NCBI GenBank assembly: GCA_027081495.1
Contig: JALWKJ010000012.1
Location: 1 to 27,965, forward strand
Direction: 5' to 3'
Source: Campylobacterales bacterium
GTDB lineage: Bacteria; Campylobacterota; Campylobacteria; Campylobacterales; QNZT01
DNA: 27,965 nt
This document shows, piece by piece, positions 15,901 to 23,820 of this stretch (positions are counted from its first letter, which is position 1; each line of letters begins with the position of its first letter). Under the pieces are notes generated by a model, which worked only from the letters and a program-made list of their open reading frames with translations, ran no database searches and was not told where the DNA came from. The translations under genes and the position numbers were made by a program.

Positions 15901-17389
15901 TTACTCTATAGAAGATCTCGCGCAGTTGATATTTGATTTGAAGCAGATAAATCCGGACGCTACAATTACGGTCAAACTCGTTTCAACCGCCGGCGTAGGA
16001 ACCATAGCCGCGGGCGTCGCAAAAGCGTATGCCGATAAAATTATCATATCCGGCGGCGACGGAGGTACGGGAGCGGCGCCTCTTACTTCTATAAAATATG
16101 CCGGCAACCCTTGGGAACTCGGACTTAGCGAAGCTCATAACGCCTTGAAATTAAACTCTCTAAGAGAGTTTGTTCATCTCCAAACCGACGGCGGTTTAAA
16201 AACGGGACTGGATGTCATAAAAGCGGCAATGCTTGGAGCCGAAAGTTATGCTTTCGGTACCGCCGCTCTTACTATGGTGGGTTGTAGAATCTTAAGAATC
16301 TGCCATATGAACAAATGTACCGTCGGCGTCGCTACACAGGACGAGTATCTTAGAGAACACTTTGTGGGCACGGTCGATAGAGTTATAAATTTCTTTACGC
16401 TTTTGGCCGAGGATGTGAGAAAAATCATGGCGTCTCTTGGTTATACGAAACTTGAAGATCTCATAGGCAGAAGCGATTTATTGACGCTTAAAGAGGATAC
16501 TTTTGTTAAAAAGTTTGATTTTAGCGGCGTGCTTCGAAGAGTCGAAGGGGTCGATACCTGCCAAAAAGAGAGTAATGAACCTTTCGATAAAAACGAATAT
16601 GAAAAAGAGATACTAAAAGAGGTGTATAAAGTTATAGAAAACCCCAAAGATAGTATAGTCGTAACGAAAAAGATAACGAATTTAAACAGAAGCTTCGGTA
16701 CTCTCATAAGCGGTGAAATCGCAAAATACTATGGAAATGCGGGGCTTCCTGACGGAAGTATTACATTTAAGCTCGAAGGCATAACCGGTCAATCTCTTGG
16801 AGCTTTTTTGACCAACGGTATCTCAATTTATGTAAAAGGCGCGGGAAACGACTATGTGGGAAAAGGTATGAACGGCGGTAAAATAGTCATCACTCCTCAA
16901 ACTCAAAGCGAACAGTTTTCATGCGCGGGAAATACCTGTTTATACGGCGCGACGGGAGGAAAACTTTTTGTCGCCGGAAGTATCGGTGAAAGATTTGCCG
17001 TTAGAAACTCGGGAGCTATAGCCGTGGTAGAGGGAACGGGAGATCATGCATGCGAATATATGACCGGCGGAGTCGTCGTCGTTCTTGGAAAAACGGGAAT
17101 AAATTTTGGAGCGGGAATGACCGGAGGCGTAGCGTTCGTTTACGATGAAGCTCATGAATTTTTCGACAATGTCAATCAGGAACTCGTAAACGCCACTAGA
17201 ATAGATACCGACGAATCCGATGAAGAGAGGCACTTTATAAAGAAACTTCTTCGAACATATATCAATGAAACGGCGAGTGAAAAAGCGCGGTATATAGTTG
17301 AAAATTTCAGGCACACACTAAGAGATTTTTGGATAGTAAGACCCAAAGATATGAAAAAAACACCGTTAAATCCGGACGAGGGGGATTAG
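12965..17389 (+). CDS. gltB: glutamate synthase large (alpha) subunit
   Basis: A 1474-residue NADPH-type glutamate synthase large subunit, full length for the family. With GltD it makes two glutamates from glutamine and 2-oxoglutarate. A 10-residue propeptide precedes C11 (CGFGL), the nucleophile of the Ntn amidotransferase domain, which also has HNGE at 231-234. The FMN synthase domain carries GGDGGTGA (1030-1037) and the 3Fe-4S cysteines C1107, C1113 and C1118. The C-terminal GXGXG domain has repeats such as GKGMNGGKI and GAGMTGG. I prefer ATG 12965, six bases after AAAGG, to the TTG at 12959. gltD follows after 3 bases. Confidence 0.98.
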   Translation: MELLKSFKDNCGFGLLANINNVPSHQNVEDAITALERMMHRGAIAADGKSGDGSGLLFGMPKEFMKKVAKEKGVDLPKLFGVGMLFLQDDSQKEKIEEICVKNDLKVLLFRDVPIDTNALGRQALETLPKIVQLFLAPNSIIATKRFNALLYLTRREIEHAFKDQSEFYIPSFSTSVISYKGLVMPTHIKEFYKDLSDRDFKVGFALFHQRFSTNTLPQWRLAQPFRTIAHNGEINSISANRFNSVAKSEWIKSRVFSDKELEKLFPITDTKGSDSSSLDNMFEFLIANGMDFFKAARALIPSPWQNAPHMDSHLRAFYEYMSTCFEAWDGPAAVSLTDGRYIGCVLDRNGLRPAKYVITNDDRIIITSEYGVLKIDESLIIERGRLQSGEMIGVDLKFGKILKSKEIDNYLKSTNPYADWLNQNMTYLQEFVELPFNKTDCYEIFDLEKRQRFANITQEIIEMVIEPMMKDGKENTGAMGDDTPLAAFSDRQRNFSDFFKQKFAQVTNPPIDPIREKVVMSLNTGFGEVRNILDEDPDHAIRLKAISPILMEEKYNVLLSFGDQKHPRFKKDYKNRVFSTLFEEDLKGSLQKLVDKIVKSVKEDGVRIIILDDRGEGENFKYIPMLMVVGRLNKVFLQEKVRHLTSTIAITSEAIDSHSCATLIAYGANAIYPYLLFSSVMDLCKKRKIEGYEQKNLFKNVHHALGAGLLKIMSKMGISTIASYRNSSLFDVIGLSKEIVEDCFCDSWGYIPGLGYEDIEKRIDRDYKNAKQIEERRKMFPLEVGGFHKFIFSNEYHDYSPMVVNKLHKACISGKEEDFNEYTKTVNERGLKMIRDFFVFKSDKKAVSIDKVEPKEEIFKRFCTAAMSLGSISPEAHEAIAEAMNKIGAQSNSGEGGEAASRLKTSKRSKIKQIASGRFGVTPEYLRSAEEIQIKVAQGAKPGEGGQLPGHKVTPLIASLRYTTPGVTLISPPPHHDIYSIEDLAQLIFDLKQINPDATITVKLVSTAGVGTIAAGVAKAYADKIIISGGDGGTGAAPLTSIKYAGNPWELGLSEAHNALKLNSLREFVHLQTDGGLKTGLDVIKAAMLGAESYAFGTAALTMVGCRILRICHMNKCTVGVATQDEYLREHFVGTVDRVINFFTLLAEDVRKIMASLGYTKLEDLIGRSDLLTLKEDTFVKKFDFSGVLRRVEGVDTCQKESNEPFDKNEYEKEILKEVYKVIENPKDSIVVTKKITNLNRSFGTLISGEIAKYYGNAGLPDGSITFKLEGITGQSLGAFLTNGISIYVKGAGNDYVGKGMNGGKIVITPQTQSEQFSCAGNTCLYGATGGKLFVAGSIGERFAVRNSGAIAVVEGTGDHACEYMTGGVVVVLGKTGINFGAGMTGGVAFVYDEAHEFFDNVNQELVNATRIDTDESDEERHFIKKLLRTYINETASEKARYIVENFRHTLRDFWIVRPKDMKKTPLNPDEGD

Positions 17390-17392
17390 AAT

Positions 17393-18796
17393 ATGCAAAA
17401 TTTTACGAATTTGGAGCGAATTGATCCGCAAAAAAGAGGATCTAACGAGCGAAAAAAAGATTTTAAAGAGATATATGAGATTTTCAAACCCCAAGACGCC
17501 TCGTCGCAAGCGGATCGATGTGTTCAATGCGGCGATCCTTACTGTCACAACAAATGTCCGCTTCATAACTACATACCTTTTTGGCTAAGATCGATCGCTC
17601 TAAAAGATTTGGAAACGGCTTTTGGACTCTCAAATGAAACAAATCCGTTTCCCGAGATCACGGGAAGAATTTGTCCTCATGATAGATTGTGCGAAGGAGA
17701 TTGTACGCTCGAACAAGACGGATACTCGGCCGTAACGATCGGTTCGATTGAGACATTTATAAGCGAAAACGGTTTTAAAAAGGGATTTAAACCTCGGTTT
17801 GCAAAAAAATTCACCGATAAAAAAGTAGCGATCGTGGGTTCCGGACCCGCGGGTTTTTCGGCGGCTACCTATTTGATGAGGTCGGGGATAAATGTTGAAA
17901 TGTTTGAAAAAGCAAATCGCCCCGGCGGTTTGTTGACTTACGGTATTCCTAACTTTAAACTGGAAAAGGAGGTTGTATTTCGGCGATTTAAATTTTTACA
18001 AGACGCGGGAATGAAACTTTTTTTAAATGTTGAAGTAGGAAAAGATATAGATTTTAAAGAATTGATGGAAAATTATGACGCCGTCTTTATAGGAATAGGA
18101 GCCGAAAAATCAAAAAAAGCCAATCTCGCGGGTGAAAACGCGGAGGGTGTTTTTATGGCTATAGATTTTTTGCGAAATATTCAGCAAAAGCATTTTAATG
18201 AAGTTTATGATCATAAGTATAATGTTGAAGGGAAAAATGTAATCGTTATAGGCGGCGGCGATACGGCTATGGATTGTATAAGAACTTCTTTAAGAGAGGG
18301 AGCAAAAAGCGTCAAATGTCTTTATCGCCGCGATGTCGTAAATATGCCGGGAAGCAAAAAAGAGTTTAAAAACGCGAAAGAGGAGGGCGCCGAGTTTACA
18401 TTTTGCGCCTCTCCCAAAGAGATTCTTTTAAATGAAAAATCTCAAGTTATCGGGGTTGAGATGTTAAAAACCCAGCTTACTCAAAAAGATGAAAGCGGCA
18501 GACAAAGAGTTGTCGTAGTGGATAAAAGCGAATTTCGAGTCGATTGCGATATAGTTATATTCGCGCTCGGTTTTGATATACACAAACCGAATTTCTTATC
18601 GGAAAACGGCATTGAAACGAATAAATGGGGCGAAATCGTCGCCGACGAGGGGATGGAGTGCACTAAATCTTTCGTTTTTACCGGAGGAGATTGTTTTAGA
18701 GGAAGCGATCTTGTCGTTACCGCGGCGCAAGACGGTAAAATAGCGGCCGAGACAATTATAAAAAAATTGTTAAATTCGTCAAAGGTCAAATTATAG
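17393..18796 (+). CDS. gltD: glutamate synthase small (beta) subunit
   Basis: A 467-residue flavoprotein that passes electrons from NADPH via FAD and two 4Fe-4S clusters to GltB. The N-terminal cysteines C43, C46, C51 and C55 (CVQCGDPYC then KCP) and C94, C100 and C104 (CPHDRLCEGDC) match the cluster region. The FAD Rossmann motif is VAIVGSGPAGFSAA (145-158) and the NADPH motif is VIVIGGGDTAMD (283-294). The end GGDCFRGSDLVVTAAQDG is the usual FAD closing motif. It follows gltB by 3 bases, and the coding frame of the phosphatase gene downstream begins inside or right at its last codons. Confidence 0.97.
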   Translation: MQNFTNLERIDPQKRGSNERKKDFKEIYEIFKPQDASSQADRCVQCGDPYCHNKCPLHNYIPFWLRSIALKDLETAFGLSNETNPFPEITGRICPHDRLCEGDCTLEQDGYSAVTIGSIETFISENGFKKGFKPRFAKKFTDKKVAIVGSGPAGFSAATYLMRSGINVEMFEKANRPGGLLTYGIPNFKLEKEVVFRRFKFLQDAGMKLFLNVEVGKDIDFKELMENYDAVFIGIGAEKSKKANLAGENAEGVFMAIDFLRNIQQKHFNEVYDHKYNVEGKNVIVIGGGDTAMDCIRTSLREGAKSVKCLYRRDVVNMPGSKKEFKNAKEEGAEFTFCASPKEILLNEKSQVIGVEMLKTQLTQKDESGRQRVVVVDKSEFRVDCDIVIFALGFDIHKPNFLSENGIETNKWGEIVADEGMECTKSFVFTGGDCFRGSDLVVTAAQDGKIAAETIIKKLLNSSKVKL

Positions 18797-19527
18797 CGGC
18801 GACTATCGATAGTTTTGTAAATGCCGCCGTTAGTGCGAACAGAGAAATTTCAAAACTTCTTGAAAAAAGAGATATAGACTCTTTGTCGGTAACTTTGCAA
18901 AAAGGCGAAGGCGGCGATACGACTTGCGTCATAGATAAAACGGCGGAAGACATTTTTGTACAAAAGCTTAGCTCATTTGGAAAAATCTACTCCGAAGAGA
19001 GCGGAGTCATCGGCGAGGGAAAATATAATATCACGCTTGATCCTCTTGACGGCAGCGATAATTTTCTTTCGAATTTTCCATATTTCGGAACATCGGTGGC
19101 GCTTGAAGACGACTTTGGCGTAAAAGCCGCGGTTATCGCAAATCTTGCCGACGATACCGTAGTCGTCAAAACTAAAGAGAGATTTTGTAGATCCTCTTTA
19201 ATGAAACCCGATTTTAAAGATATAGTAAAAAATCCAAACTCCAAAGTCGGAATATTTGAAAGAGCGTATCTCTCAAAAACATATGCCGACAAACTTAAAG
19301 CCGCCAAGATTAAATATCGAATTCCCGGAGCCGTCGCTTTGTCTTTATCTTTGGCTCATGAAGTCTCTTTTGTCATTTTAGAAGGCGATTTAAGAGTCTT
19401 TGATGTAAAGGCGGGGCTTTATATGTGTGAAGAGTTGTATCAGCATAAAACAAACGATTTAACGATAATATGCCAACAAGAAAATATATTAAATAGATTA
19501 AAGCAAATACTCTTAGAGGATAGATAA
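18790..19527 (+). CDS. FIG-superfamily sugar/inositol phosphatase with non-standard start
   Basis: A magnesium phosphatase of the inositol monophosphatase/fructose-1,6-bisphosphatase superfamily. In the numbering used here, metal ligands are E69/E70 in SEESGV, D84 and D87 in DPLDGSDN, and D205 in FDVKAG. The only ordinary start in frame is TTG 18883, but that would remove the first helix (FVNAAVSANREISKLLE), which fits the N-terminal helix of the family, leaving 214 residues. In-frame ATT 18790 or ATA 18793, behind AAAGG (18781-18785) and overlapping the gltD stop, gives about 245 residues, the usual size. The start is therefore uncertain. The substrate is unknown; a fructose-1,6-bisphosphatase role is plausible. 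accD overlaps its stop (TAATG). Confidence 0.8.
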   Translation: MIAATIDSFVNAAVSANREISKLLEKRDIDSLSVTLQKGEGGDTTCVIDKTAEDIFVQKLSSFGKIYSEESGVIGEGKYNITLDPLDGSDNFLSNFPYFGTSVALEDDFGVKAAVIANLADDTVVVKTKERFCRSSLMKPDFKDIVKNPNSKVGIFERAYLSKTYADKLKAAKIKYRIPGAVALSLSLAHEVSFVILEGDLRVFDVKAGLYMCEELYQHKTNDLTIICQQENILNRLKQILLEDR

Positions 19528-20453
19528 TGAATTTTGGTGATATTTTCAAAAATTTTAGAAAACAGCAGCCCTCTCGCGACGAAGCTCCAAGCCACTGGAT
19601 AAAGTGTCCCAAATGCAACTCTCTTATGTATTATAAAGAGGTGGAAAATCTTTTTCAGGTTTGTCCAAAATGCAAATATCATATGAGAATCAATCAGCAA
19701 AAAAGAATAGAGCTCTTAGCGGATAAAGGAACTTTCAAAGAGTACGACGGCGATCTAATGCCCGTAGATCCTCTAGGTTTCGTGGATAAAAAATCGTATA
19801 AAAAAAGAGTTTTTGAGAGTGAAAAGAAAACAGGCAAAAAATCTTCGGTAGTATCGGGCGAATGTACGATAGGGGGCATGCCCGTTCAGCTTGTCGTATT
19901 TGACTTCTCTTTTATGGGAGGAAGCTTGGGATCTGTCGAGGGGGAAAAGATTGTCCGCGCGGTACATAGAGCTATCGAGAAAATGCATGCGGTCGTTATC
20001 GTAAGCGCAAGCGGCGGGGCAAGGATGCAAGAGAGTACATTTTCGCTTCTTCAAATGTCGAAAACTTCCGCCGCGTTGAAAAAACTTTCCAAAGAAAAGC
20101 TGCCTTATATATCCGTGCTTACCGATCCGACTATGGGCGGCGTAAGCGCGTCGTTTGCGATGCTTGGAGATGTTATACTCGCAGAACCCGGCGCGCTTAT
20201 CGGTTTCGCGGGGCAAAGAGTTATAAAGCAAACCATCGGCGCCGAACTGCCAGAAGGTTTTCAAAGATCGGAATTTTTGCTCGAACATGGATTTTTGGAT
20301 ATGATAGTTCAAAGGGCGAAAATGAAGCAGACGATAGCCGATTTGCTCTATTATTTTGGAGAAAACCTTGCGAAAGTAAACGGTACCCGTCATTTAAATA
20401 GACGAAAAGAAGATAGAATCAAGATAGATCATAACAGCTCAGATGCGACATGA
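19527..20453 (+). CDS. accD: acetyl-CoA carboxylase carboxyltransferase beta subunit
   Basis: A 308-residue AccD that, with AccA, moves the carboxyl group from biotin to acetyl-CoA to give malonyl-CoA for fatty acid synthesis. The N-terminal zinc ribbon uses C27, C30, C46 and C49. The crotonase-like core contains SASGGARMQES and the oxyanion loop TDPTMGGVSASF, then EPGALIGFAG. The start ATG at 19527 shares its A with the stop of the phosphatase gene (TAATG) and has AGAGGA upstream. The polar tail after the core (about 280-308) is family-typical. The ThiE-like gene starts 11 bases before its stop. accD beside this phosphatase and rlmH recurs in Campylobacter, as I recall. Confidence 0.97.
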   Translation: MNFGDIFKNFRKQQPSRDEAPSHWIKCPKCNSLMYYKEVENLFQVCPKCKYHMRINQQKRIELLADKGTFKEYDGDLMPVDPLGFVDKKSYKKRVFESEKKTGKKSSVVSGECTIGGMPVQLVVFDFSFMGGSLGSVEGEKIVRAVHRAIEKMHAVVIVSASGGARMQESTFSLLQMSKTSAALKKLSKEKLPYISVLTDPTMGGVSASFAMLGDVILAEPGALIGFAGQRVIKQTIGAELPEGFQRSEFLLEHGFLDMIVQRAKMKQTIADLLYYFGENLAKVNGTRHLNRRKEDRIKIDHNSSDAT

Positions 20454-21009
20454 AATTTACGCTCTTTTCGATTTTGAGCTAAATCGAAAAAAAGGGTATT
20501 GTCTTGAAAAATTTTTAGAACTTCCAAAAGTACGCAAAGCGACGATACTTCAGTACAGAGATAAAATAAATCCGCTTGATGTTAAACTTAAGAACGCATT
20601 ATATTTTAAAAAATTTTTTAAAGGAAAAGTACTCGCGAACGACGATTTGCGAGTCGCGCTTGAAGTTGACGGACTACATGTGGGGCAAGAGGATTTGTTA
20701 CGATATGAAACAGATGCTTTAAAATCGGTCAAGTGGTTAAAAAATGAGTTAAAAGACAAAATTTTAGGACTCTCTACACATAATATACGAGAGATAGAAG
20801 TCGCGAATACTCTTCCTTTGAACTATATAGGACTAGGCGCGTACAGAGATACTTCCACCAAGAGCGTTAACAATATTTTAGGCGAGAGTTTAAGCGCATT
20901 GGCAAAGCGCTCAAAGCACGCCGTAGCCGCGATCGGAGGCGTTAAAAGCGGTGATAAAATAGATCATGTCGCCTATCTGGTTTTGGGGTCGGATTTGTAT
21001 GAAAATTGA
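20443..21009 (+). CDS. ThiE/TenI-like thiamine phosphate synthase family protein
   Basis: A 188-residue TIM barrel of the ThiE/TenI family, shorter than the usual 205-215. It shows Q37-x-R39-x-K41 (QYRDK), ND at 66-67, HVGQED (79-84), LSTHN (110-114) and a final GG (165-166), all typical of ThiE. The loop normally GPVFPTxTK reads GLGAYRDTSTK (130-140), so the proline-rich part is changed while the pyrophosphate-binding threonine and lysine stay. Thiamine phosphate synthase joins the pyrimidine and thiazole phosphates; TenI relatives only rearrange the thiazole. Which applies here is not clear. It overlaps accD and rlmH by 11 bases each, so it is tied to a housekeeping operon and not to other thi genes. 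Confidence 0.75.
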   Translation: MRHEIYALFDFELNRKKGYCLEKFLELPKVRKATILQYRDKINPLDVKLKNALYFKKFFKGKVLANDDLRVALEVDGLHVGQEDLLRYETDALKSVKWLKNELKDKILGLSTHNIREIEVANTLPLNYIGLGAYRDTSTKSVNNILGESLSALAKRSKHAVAAIGGVKSGDKIDHVAYLVLGSDLYEN

Positions 21010-21454
21010 TCTTTATACGATAGAAAAAAGCGTTCAGGACGAATACTCTTTGATATGTAAAAATTATGCGAAAATGATTTCAAAATATGCAAAATTTAAA
21101 GAGCATAATATTTTCAACAAAAAAATTTCTTCAGCTCAAAATTTTAATCCTCAAAGTGCGAAACACGCCTATGGCACGGCTTTTGAGCCGTTTATGAAGG
21201 GTTTTAATATCTTTCTTCATCCTGAAGGGAAATTATTAGATAGTTTTGATTTTTATAAAACTTTTGATATAAATACAAACTTAAATTTCTTTATAGCGGG
21301 AGCTTACGGTTTTGAAGATAAATTTTTAACCAAAAGCGATCTTGTTATAAGTTTGAGTAAATTGACATTTAGTCATAAAATTGCAAAAGTCGTTTTGTAT
21401 GAACAGATTTACAGGGGATTGACTATTTTACATGGTCATCCTTATCACAAATAG
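20999..21454 (+). CDS. rlmH: 23S rRNA pseudouridine-1915 N3-methyltransferase RlmH
   Basis: A 151-residue SPOUT methyltransferase, close to the usual 155, which methylates pseudouridine 1915 in helix 69 of 23S rRNA using S-adenosylmethionine. The C-terminal third is diagnostic: IAGAYGFEDKF for the SAM-binding knot, LSLSKLTF-like SLSKLTFSHKIAKVVLYEQ, and the closing HGHPYHK, the RlmH tail. I chose ATG 20999, which overlaps the ThiE-like gene by 11 bases and gives the right N-terminus (MKIDLYTIEK); an earlier ATG at 20966 adds residues read from the upstream gene. The dksA-like gene follows after 28 bases. Confidence 0.92.
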   Translation: MKIDLYTIEKSVQDEYSLICKNYAKMISKYAKFKEHNIFNKKISSAQNFNPQSAKHAYGTAFEPFMKGFNIFLHPEGKLLDSFDFYKTFDINTNLNFFIAGAYGFEDKFLTKSDLVISLSKLTFSHKIAKVVLYEQIYRGLTILHGHPYHK

Positions 21455-21482
21455 ACAAAAACGGCGTATCAAAGGAGAGCGG

Positions 21483-21833
21483 ATGACCGATAAAGAGCTT
21501 GAAGAATTCAAAACCATACTCGAAAATAGAAAAGAGCAGATTCAAAAAACTATCCAAGATAGCGAAAAAGAGATCCAGGAGTTAAAACGAGCGGATGCGA
21601 GCGATGAAGCCGACTATGCGACGATCAGCACCGATAGCGAAATCGAAAGAACTCTCAGCGCAAAGCTTCAGCAGGAGTTAAAAGAGATTGATTACGCGCT
21701 TTTTAAGATAAGCAATAAGACATACGGTATCTGTGAAATGTGCGAAGAGCCCATAGGTATAGCGAGATTGAAAGTCAAACCACAGGCGAAATATTGTATA
21801 GTATGCAGAGAGATAGTAGAAAAATCTGCATAA
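21483..21833 (+). CDS. dksA: DksA/TraR family transcription factor
   Basis: A 116-residue DksA-like protein, smaller than the 151-residue E. coli DksA but normal for Campylobacterota. It binds RNA polymerase in the secondary channel and changes promoter use in the stringent response. A long charged coiled coil (about 5-35 and 50-75) has the tip DASDEADYA (38-46) with several acids, and a C4 zinc finger uses C84, C87, C105 and C108. AAAGGAG (21471-21477) is a strong ribosome site for ATG 21483. The neighbours, rlmH before and a two-TM protein after, are translation and envelope genes in one operon. Confidence 0.92.
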   Translation: MTDKELEEFKTILENRKEQIQKTIQDSEKEIQELKRADASDEADYATISTDSEIERTLSAKLQQELKEIDYALFKISNKTYGICEMCEEPIGIARLKVKPQAKYCIVCREIVEKSA

Positions 21834-21845
21834 AGGACAAAAATC

Positions 21846-22856
21846 ATGGGCTTGAGAAAGTTTATAGTTTTGGGAGCCATGCTTATAATCGCCATGGGAG
21901 TGGCGATCTATACTTATACCGGCGAGTATTACAGCTTTCCGATCGCCGGTATAAACATCAACCTTCCCATAGCGGTTTGGGTTTTGATTCCCGCGGTCAT
22001 ACTCTATATCGTGACGATAATTCATCTTATTTTCTACGGAACCGTTAATTTCGCAAAGCTAAGAGCCATAAAGGGAGATAGCGAAAGATTTGTAGAAAAC
22101 GCGAAAAGAGCGCTTCTTGGAAAAAAAGTAAACGGCGACGAATATAAAAGCGAAGTTTTTAAACTACCCGGAATGATACTTCCTTTGCTGAACATCGATC
22201 CTAAAAGATCGCTTCACCATAGAGTTTATGATGACGGAATTCAAGATATCCTCGAAGCCAAACAGAGAATAAAAGAGGGTGAAGTAGTCGATCTTTCAAA
22301 ATTTAATCTTTTGCCGGATAACGCTCTTGTACTTCAAAACTCTCTTAACGCGCTTATAAAAGACAAAACTTACGCAACGACGATACTAAAAAAATGCGAA
22401 GATAAAAAGCTATGTCAAAAAGCTCATCGCGCACTCGCGACTTACGCGTCTCTTGATGAGATTAAAAAGTACAAGGTCGAGCCGACTAAAGAGCTGTTTT
22501 ATACTTTGATCGATAGAATCGGCGCCAAAGAGAACTCTATAGATATGAGCGATGAAGATATTATCGATTTCGTCAAAGATCTTGATTTTTCAAAAGAGGA
22601 TTATATAGATCTCGCGAAAAGACTAAAAAGTAAACTCAATCCCGATAGATTAATACTTCTTTTTGAAAAGCTCGCTCATCAATTTCCTCAAGATGCCGGA
22701 GACGGTTATCTTTATGTGCTTTTTGAGCTTCAGATGGTTGACAATGCCAGAGAGTATCTTGAAAACTCAAGCGAAGAAGAGTATCCGGTATTTAAATATC
22801 TGCTTTTTTTGAAAGATAGCGGAAAAAATTTCGATACCGATCTCTTTTTTAAATAA
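21846..22856 (+). CDS. conserved two-TM membrane protein, function unknown
   Basis: A 336-residue protein that I do not assign to a characterised family. Two hydrophobic helices come first (about 5-25 and 38-66, GININLPIAVWVLIPAVIL part), so the N-terminus anchors in the inner membrane with a short loop between. The remaining 270 residues are soluble, charged and helix-rich, with no cofactor motif and no obvious repeats. The gene starts 12 bases after the dksA-like gene with AAAGGA and ends 6 bases before dus. As I recall, Campylobacter jejuni has a membrane gene in the same place (Cj0124c region), so it is a conserved lineage protein rather than a recent arrival. The role is unknown. Confidence 0.85.
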   Translation: MGLRKFIVLGAMLIIAMGVAIYTYTGEYYSFPIAGININLPIAVWVLIPAVILYIVTIIHLIFYGTVNFAKLRAIKGDSERFVENAKRALLGKKVNGDEYKSEVFKLPGMILPLLNIDPKRSLHHRVYDDGIQDILEAKQRIKEGEVVDLSKFNLLPDNALVLQNSLNALIKDKTYATTILKKCEDKKLCQKAHRALATYASLDEIKKYKVEPTKELFYTLIDRIGAKENSIDMSDEDIIDFVKDLDFSKEDYIDLAKRLKSKLNPDRLILLFEKLAHQFPQDAGDGYLYVLFELQMVDNAREYLENSSEEEYPVFKYLLFLKDSGKNFDTDLFFK

Positions 22857-22862
22857 ACGGGC

Positions 22863-23804
22863 GTGAAAGATCCGATAGACTTTTCTAAAAAAGATCTTTT
22901 GGCGCTCGCGCCGCTTGCCGGTTATACCGATCTTCCTTTTAGAAGCGTTGTTAAAAAATTCGGAGTCGATTTAACTTATAGTGAAATGATCAGTGCAAAC
23001 GCCCTGATACACCATAGTAAAAAAACATTTAAAATGATTGAAAAATCTCCTCTCGAATCGCCTTATATAGTGCAAATCGCTACAGGAGATACGGAAGTTG
23101 CCAAAAGAGCCGTTTTGATTTTAAACGAAGTCGAGGGAATTGACGGAATCGACTTAAACTGCGGTTGTCCCGTACCCAAAGTCGTATCTCAAAATTCCGG
23201 CTCATCTTTACTTAAAGATTTAGATCAAGCGGCAAGAGTGATAGAAACGATAAAAAAATATTCAAATAAAAAATATACATCGGTAAAAACGAGAGTCGGA
23301 TTCGATGAAAAGATACCCGAAAAGATCGCAAATACCATTGATAGCGCCTGCGCTGATTTTATGAGCGTTCATGGGCGAACCAGAGCCGGAAAATATAAAG
23401 CGCCCGTCGATTACGAATCTATAAAAATCGCAAAAGAGAGCGTGAAAATCCCGGTTATCGCAAACGGAGACATTACGACATATCAAAAAGTAAAAGAGGT
23501 AAGAGAGATCACCGGATGCGACGGAGTTATGATCGGAAGAGCGGCGGTGGGTAATCCTTGGATTTTTTATCAAATCAAAAACGATCTCGAAAATGTCGGT
23601 AAAGAAAAGATCGCTCAAATCGTGCTTGAGCATTATGACGCCATGCTTGAGTTTTATCCAATCAAGGGAGCGGCTATTTTTAGAAAACATCTTCATTTGT
23701 ACTCAAAAAATTTCCCAAACGCTTCACAATTTCGAGATATGATAAACAGAGTCGAAGATCCGGATGTTATCAGAGAGATGATATTCAAATTTTTTAGCAA
23801 ATAA
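22863..23804 (+). CDS. dus: tRNA-dihydrouridine synthase, DusB-like
   Basis: A 313-residue flavoenzyme that reduces specific uridines in tRNA to dihydrouridine with NADPH and FMN. The barrel starts LALAPLAGYTDLPFR (13-27), the catalytic cysteine is C102 in DLNCGCPVPKV, and FMN phosphate binding is seen in VHGRTRAGKY, IANGDI and GVMIGRAAVGNPW. The length fits DusB. The start is GTG 22863 with only a weak GGGC upstream, six bases after the membrane gene; no ATG fits the conserved N-terminus. It closes the run that begins at gltB. A promoter box for the next unit lies right at its stop. Confidence 0.95.
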   Translation: MKDPIDFSKKDLLALAPLAGYTDLPFRSVVKKFGVDLTYSEMISANALIHHSKKTFKMIEKSPLESPYIVQIATGDTEVAKRAVLILNEVEGIDGIDLNCGCPVPKVVSQNSGSSLLKDLDQAARVIETIKKYSNKKYTSVKTRVGFDEKIPEKIANTIDSACADFMSVHGRTRAGKYKAPVDYESIKIAKESVKIPVIANGDITTYQKVKEVREITGCDGVMIGRAAVGNPWIFYQIKNDLENVGKEKIAQIVLEHYDAMLEFYPIKGAAIFRKHLHLYSKNFPNASQFRDMINRVEDPDVIREMIFKFFSK

Positions 23805-23813
23805 TGGTATAAT
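23805..23813 (+). promoter_or_regulatory. extended -10 promoter of the DUF2018-to-proS unit
   Basis: TGGTATAAT is a perfect -10 with TG extension, starting immediately after the dus stop codon. Transcription would begin near 23820, just where the inverted repeat at 23821 starts. Confidence 0.6.
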
Positions 23814-23820
23814 CATTACT

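Noticed and set aside
20947..20957. GCGGTGATAAA inside the ThiE-like gene, resembling the dispersed motif
   Set aside because: It lacks the ATTGGC half and lies in a conserved coding stretch (VKSGDK), so a chance match is enough.
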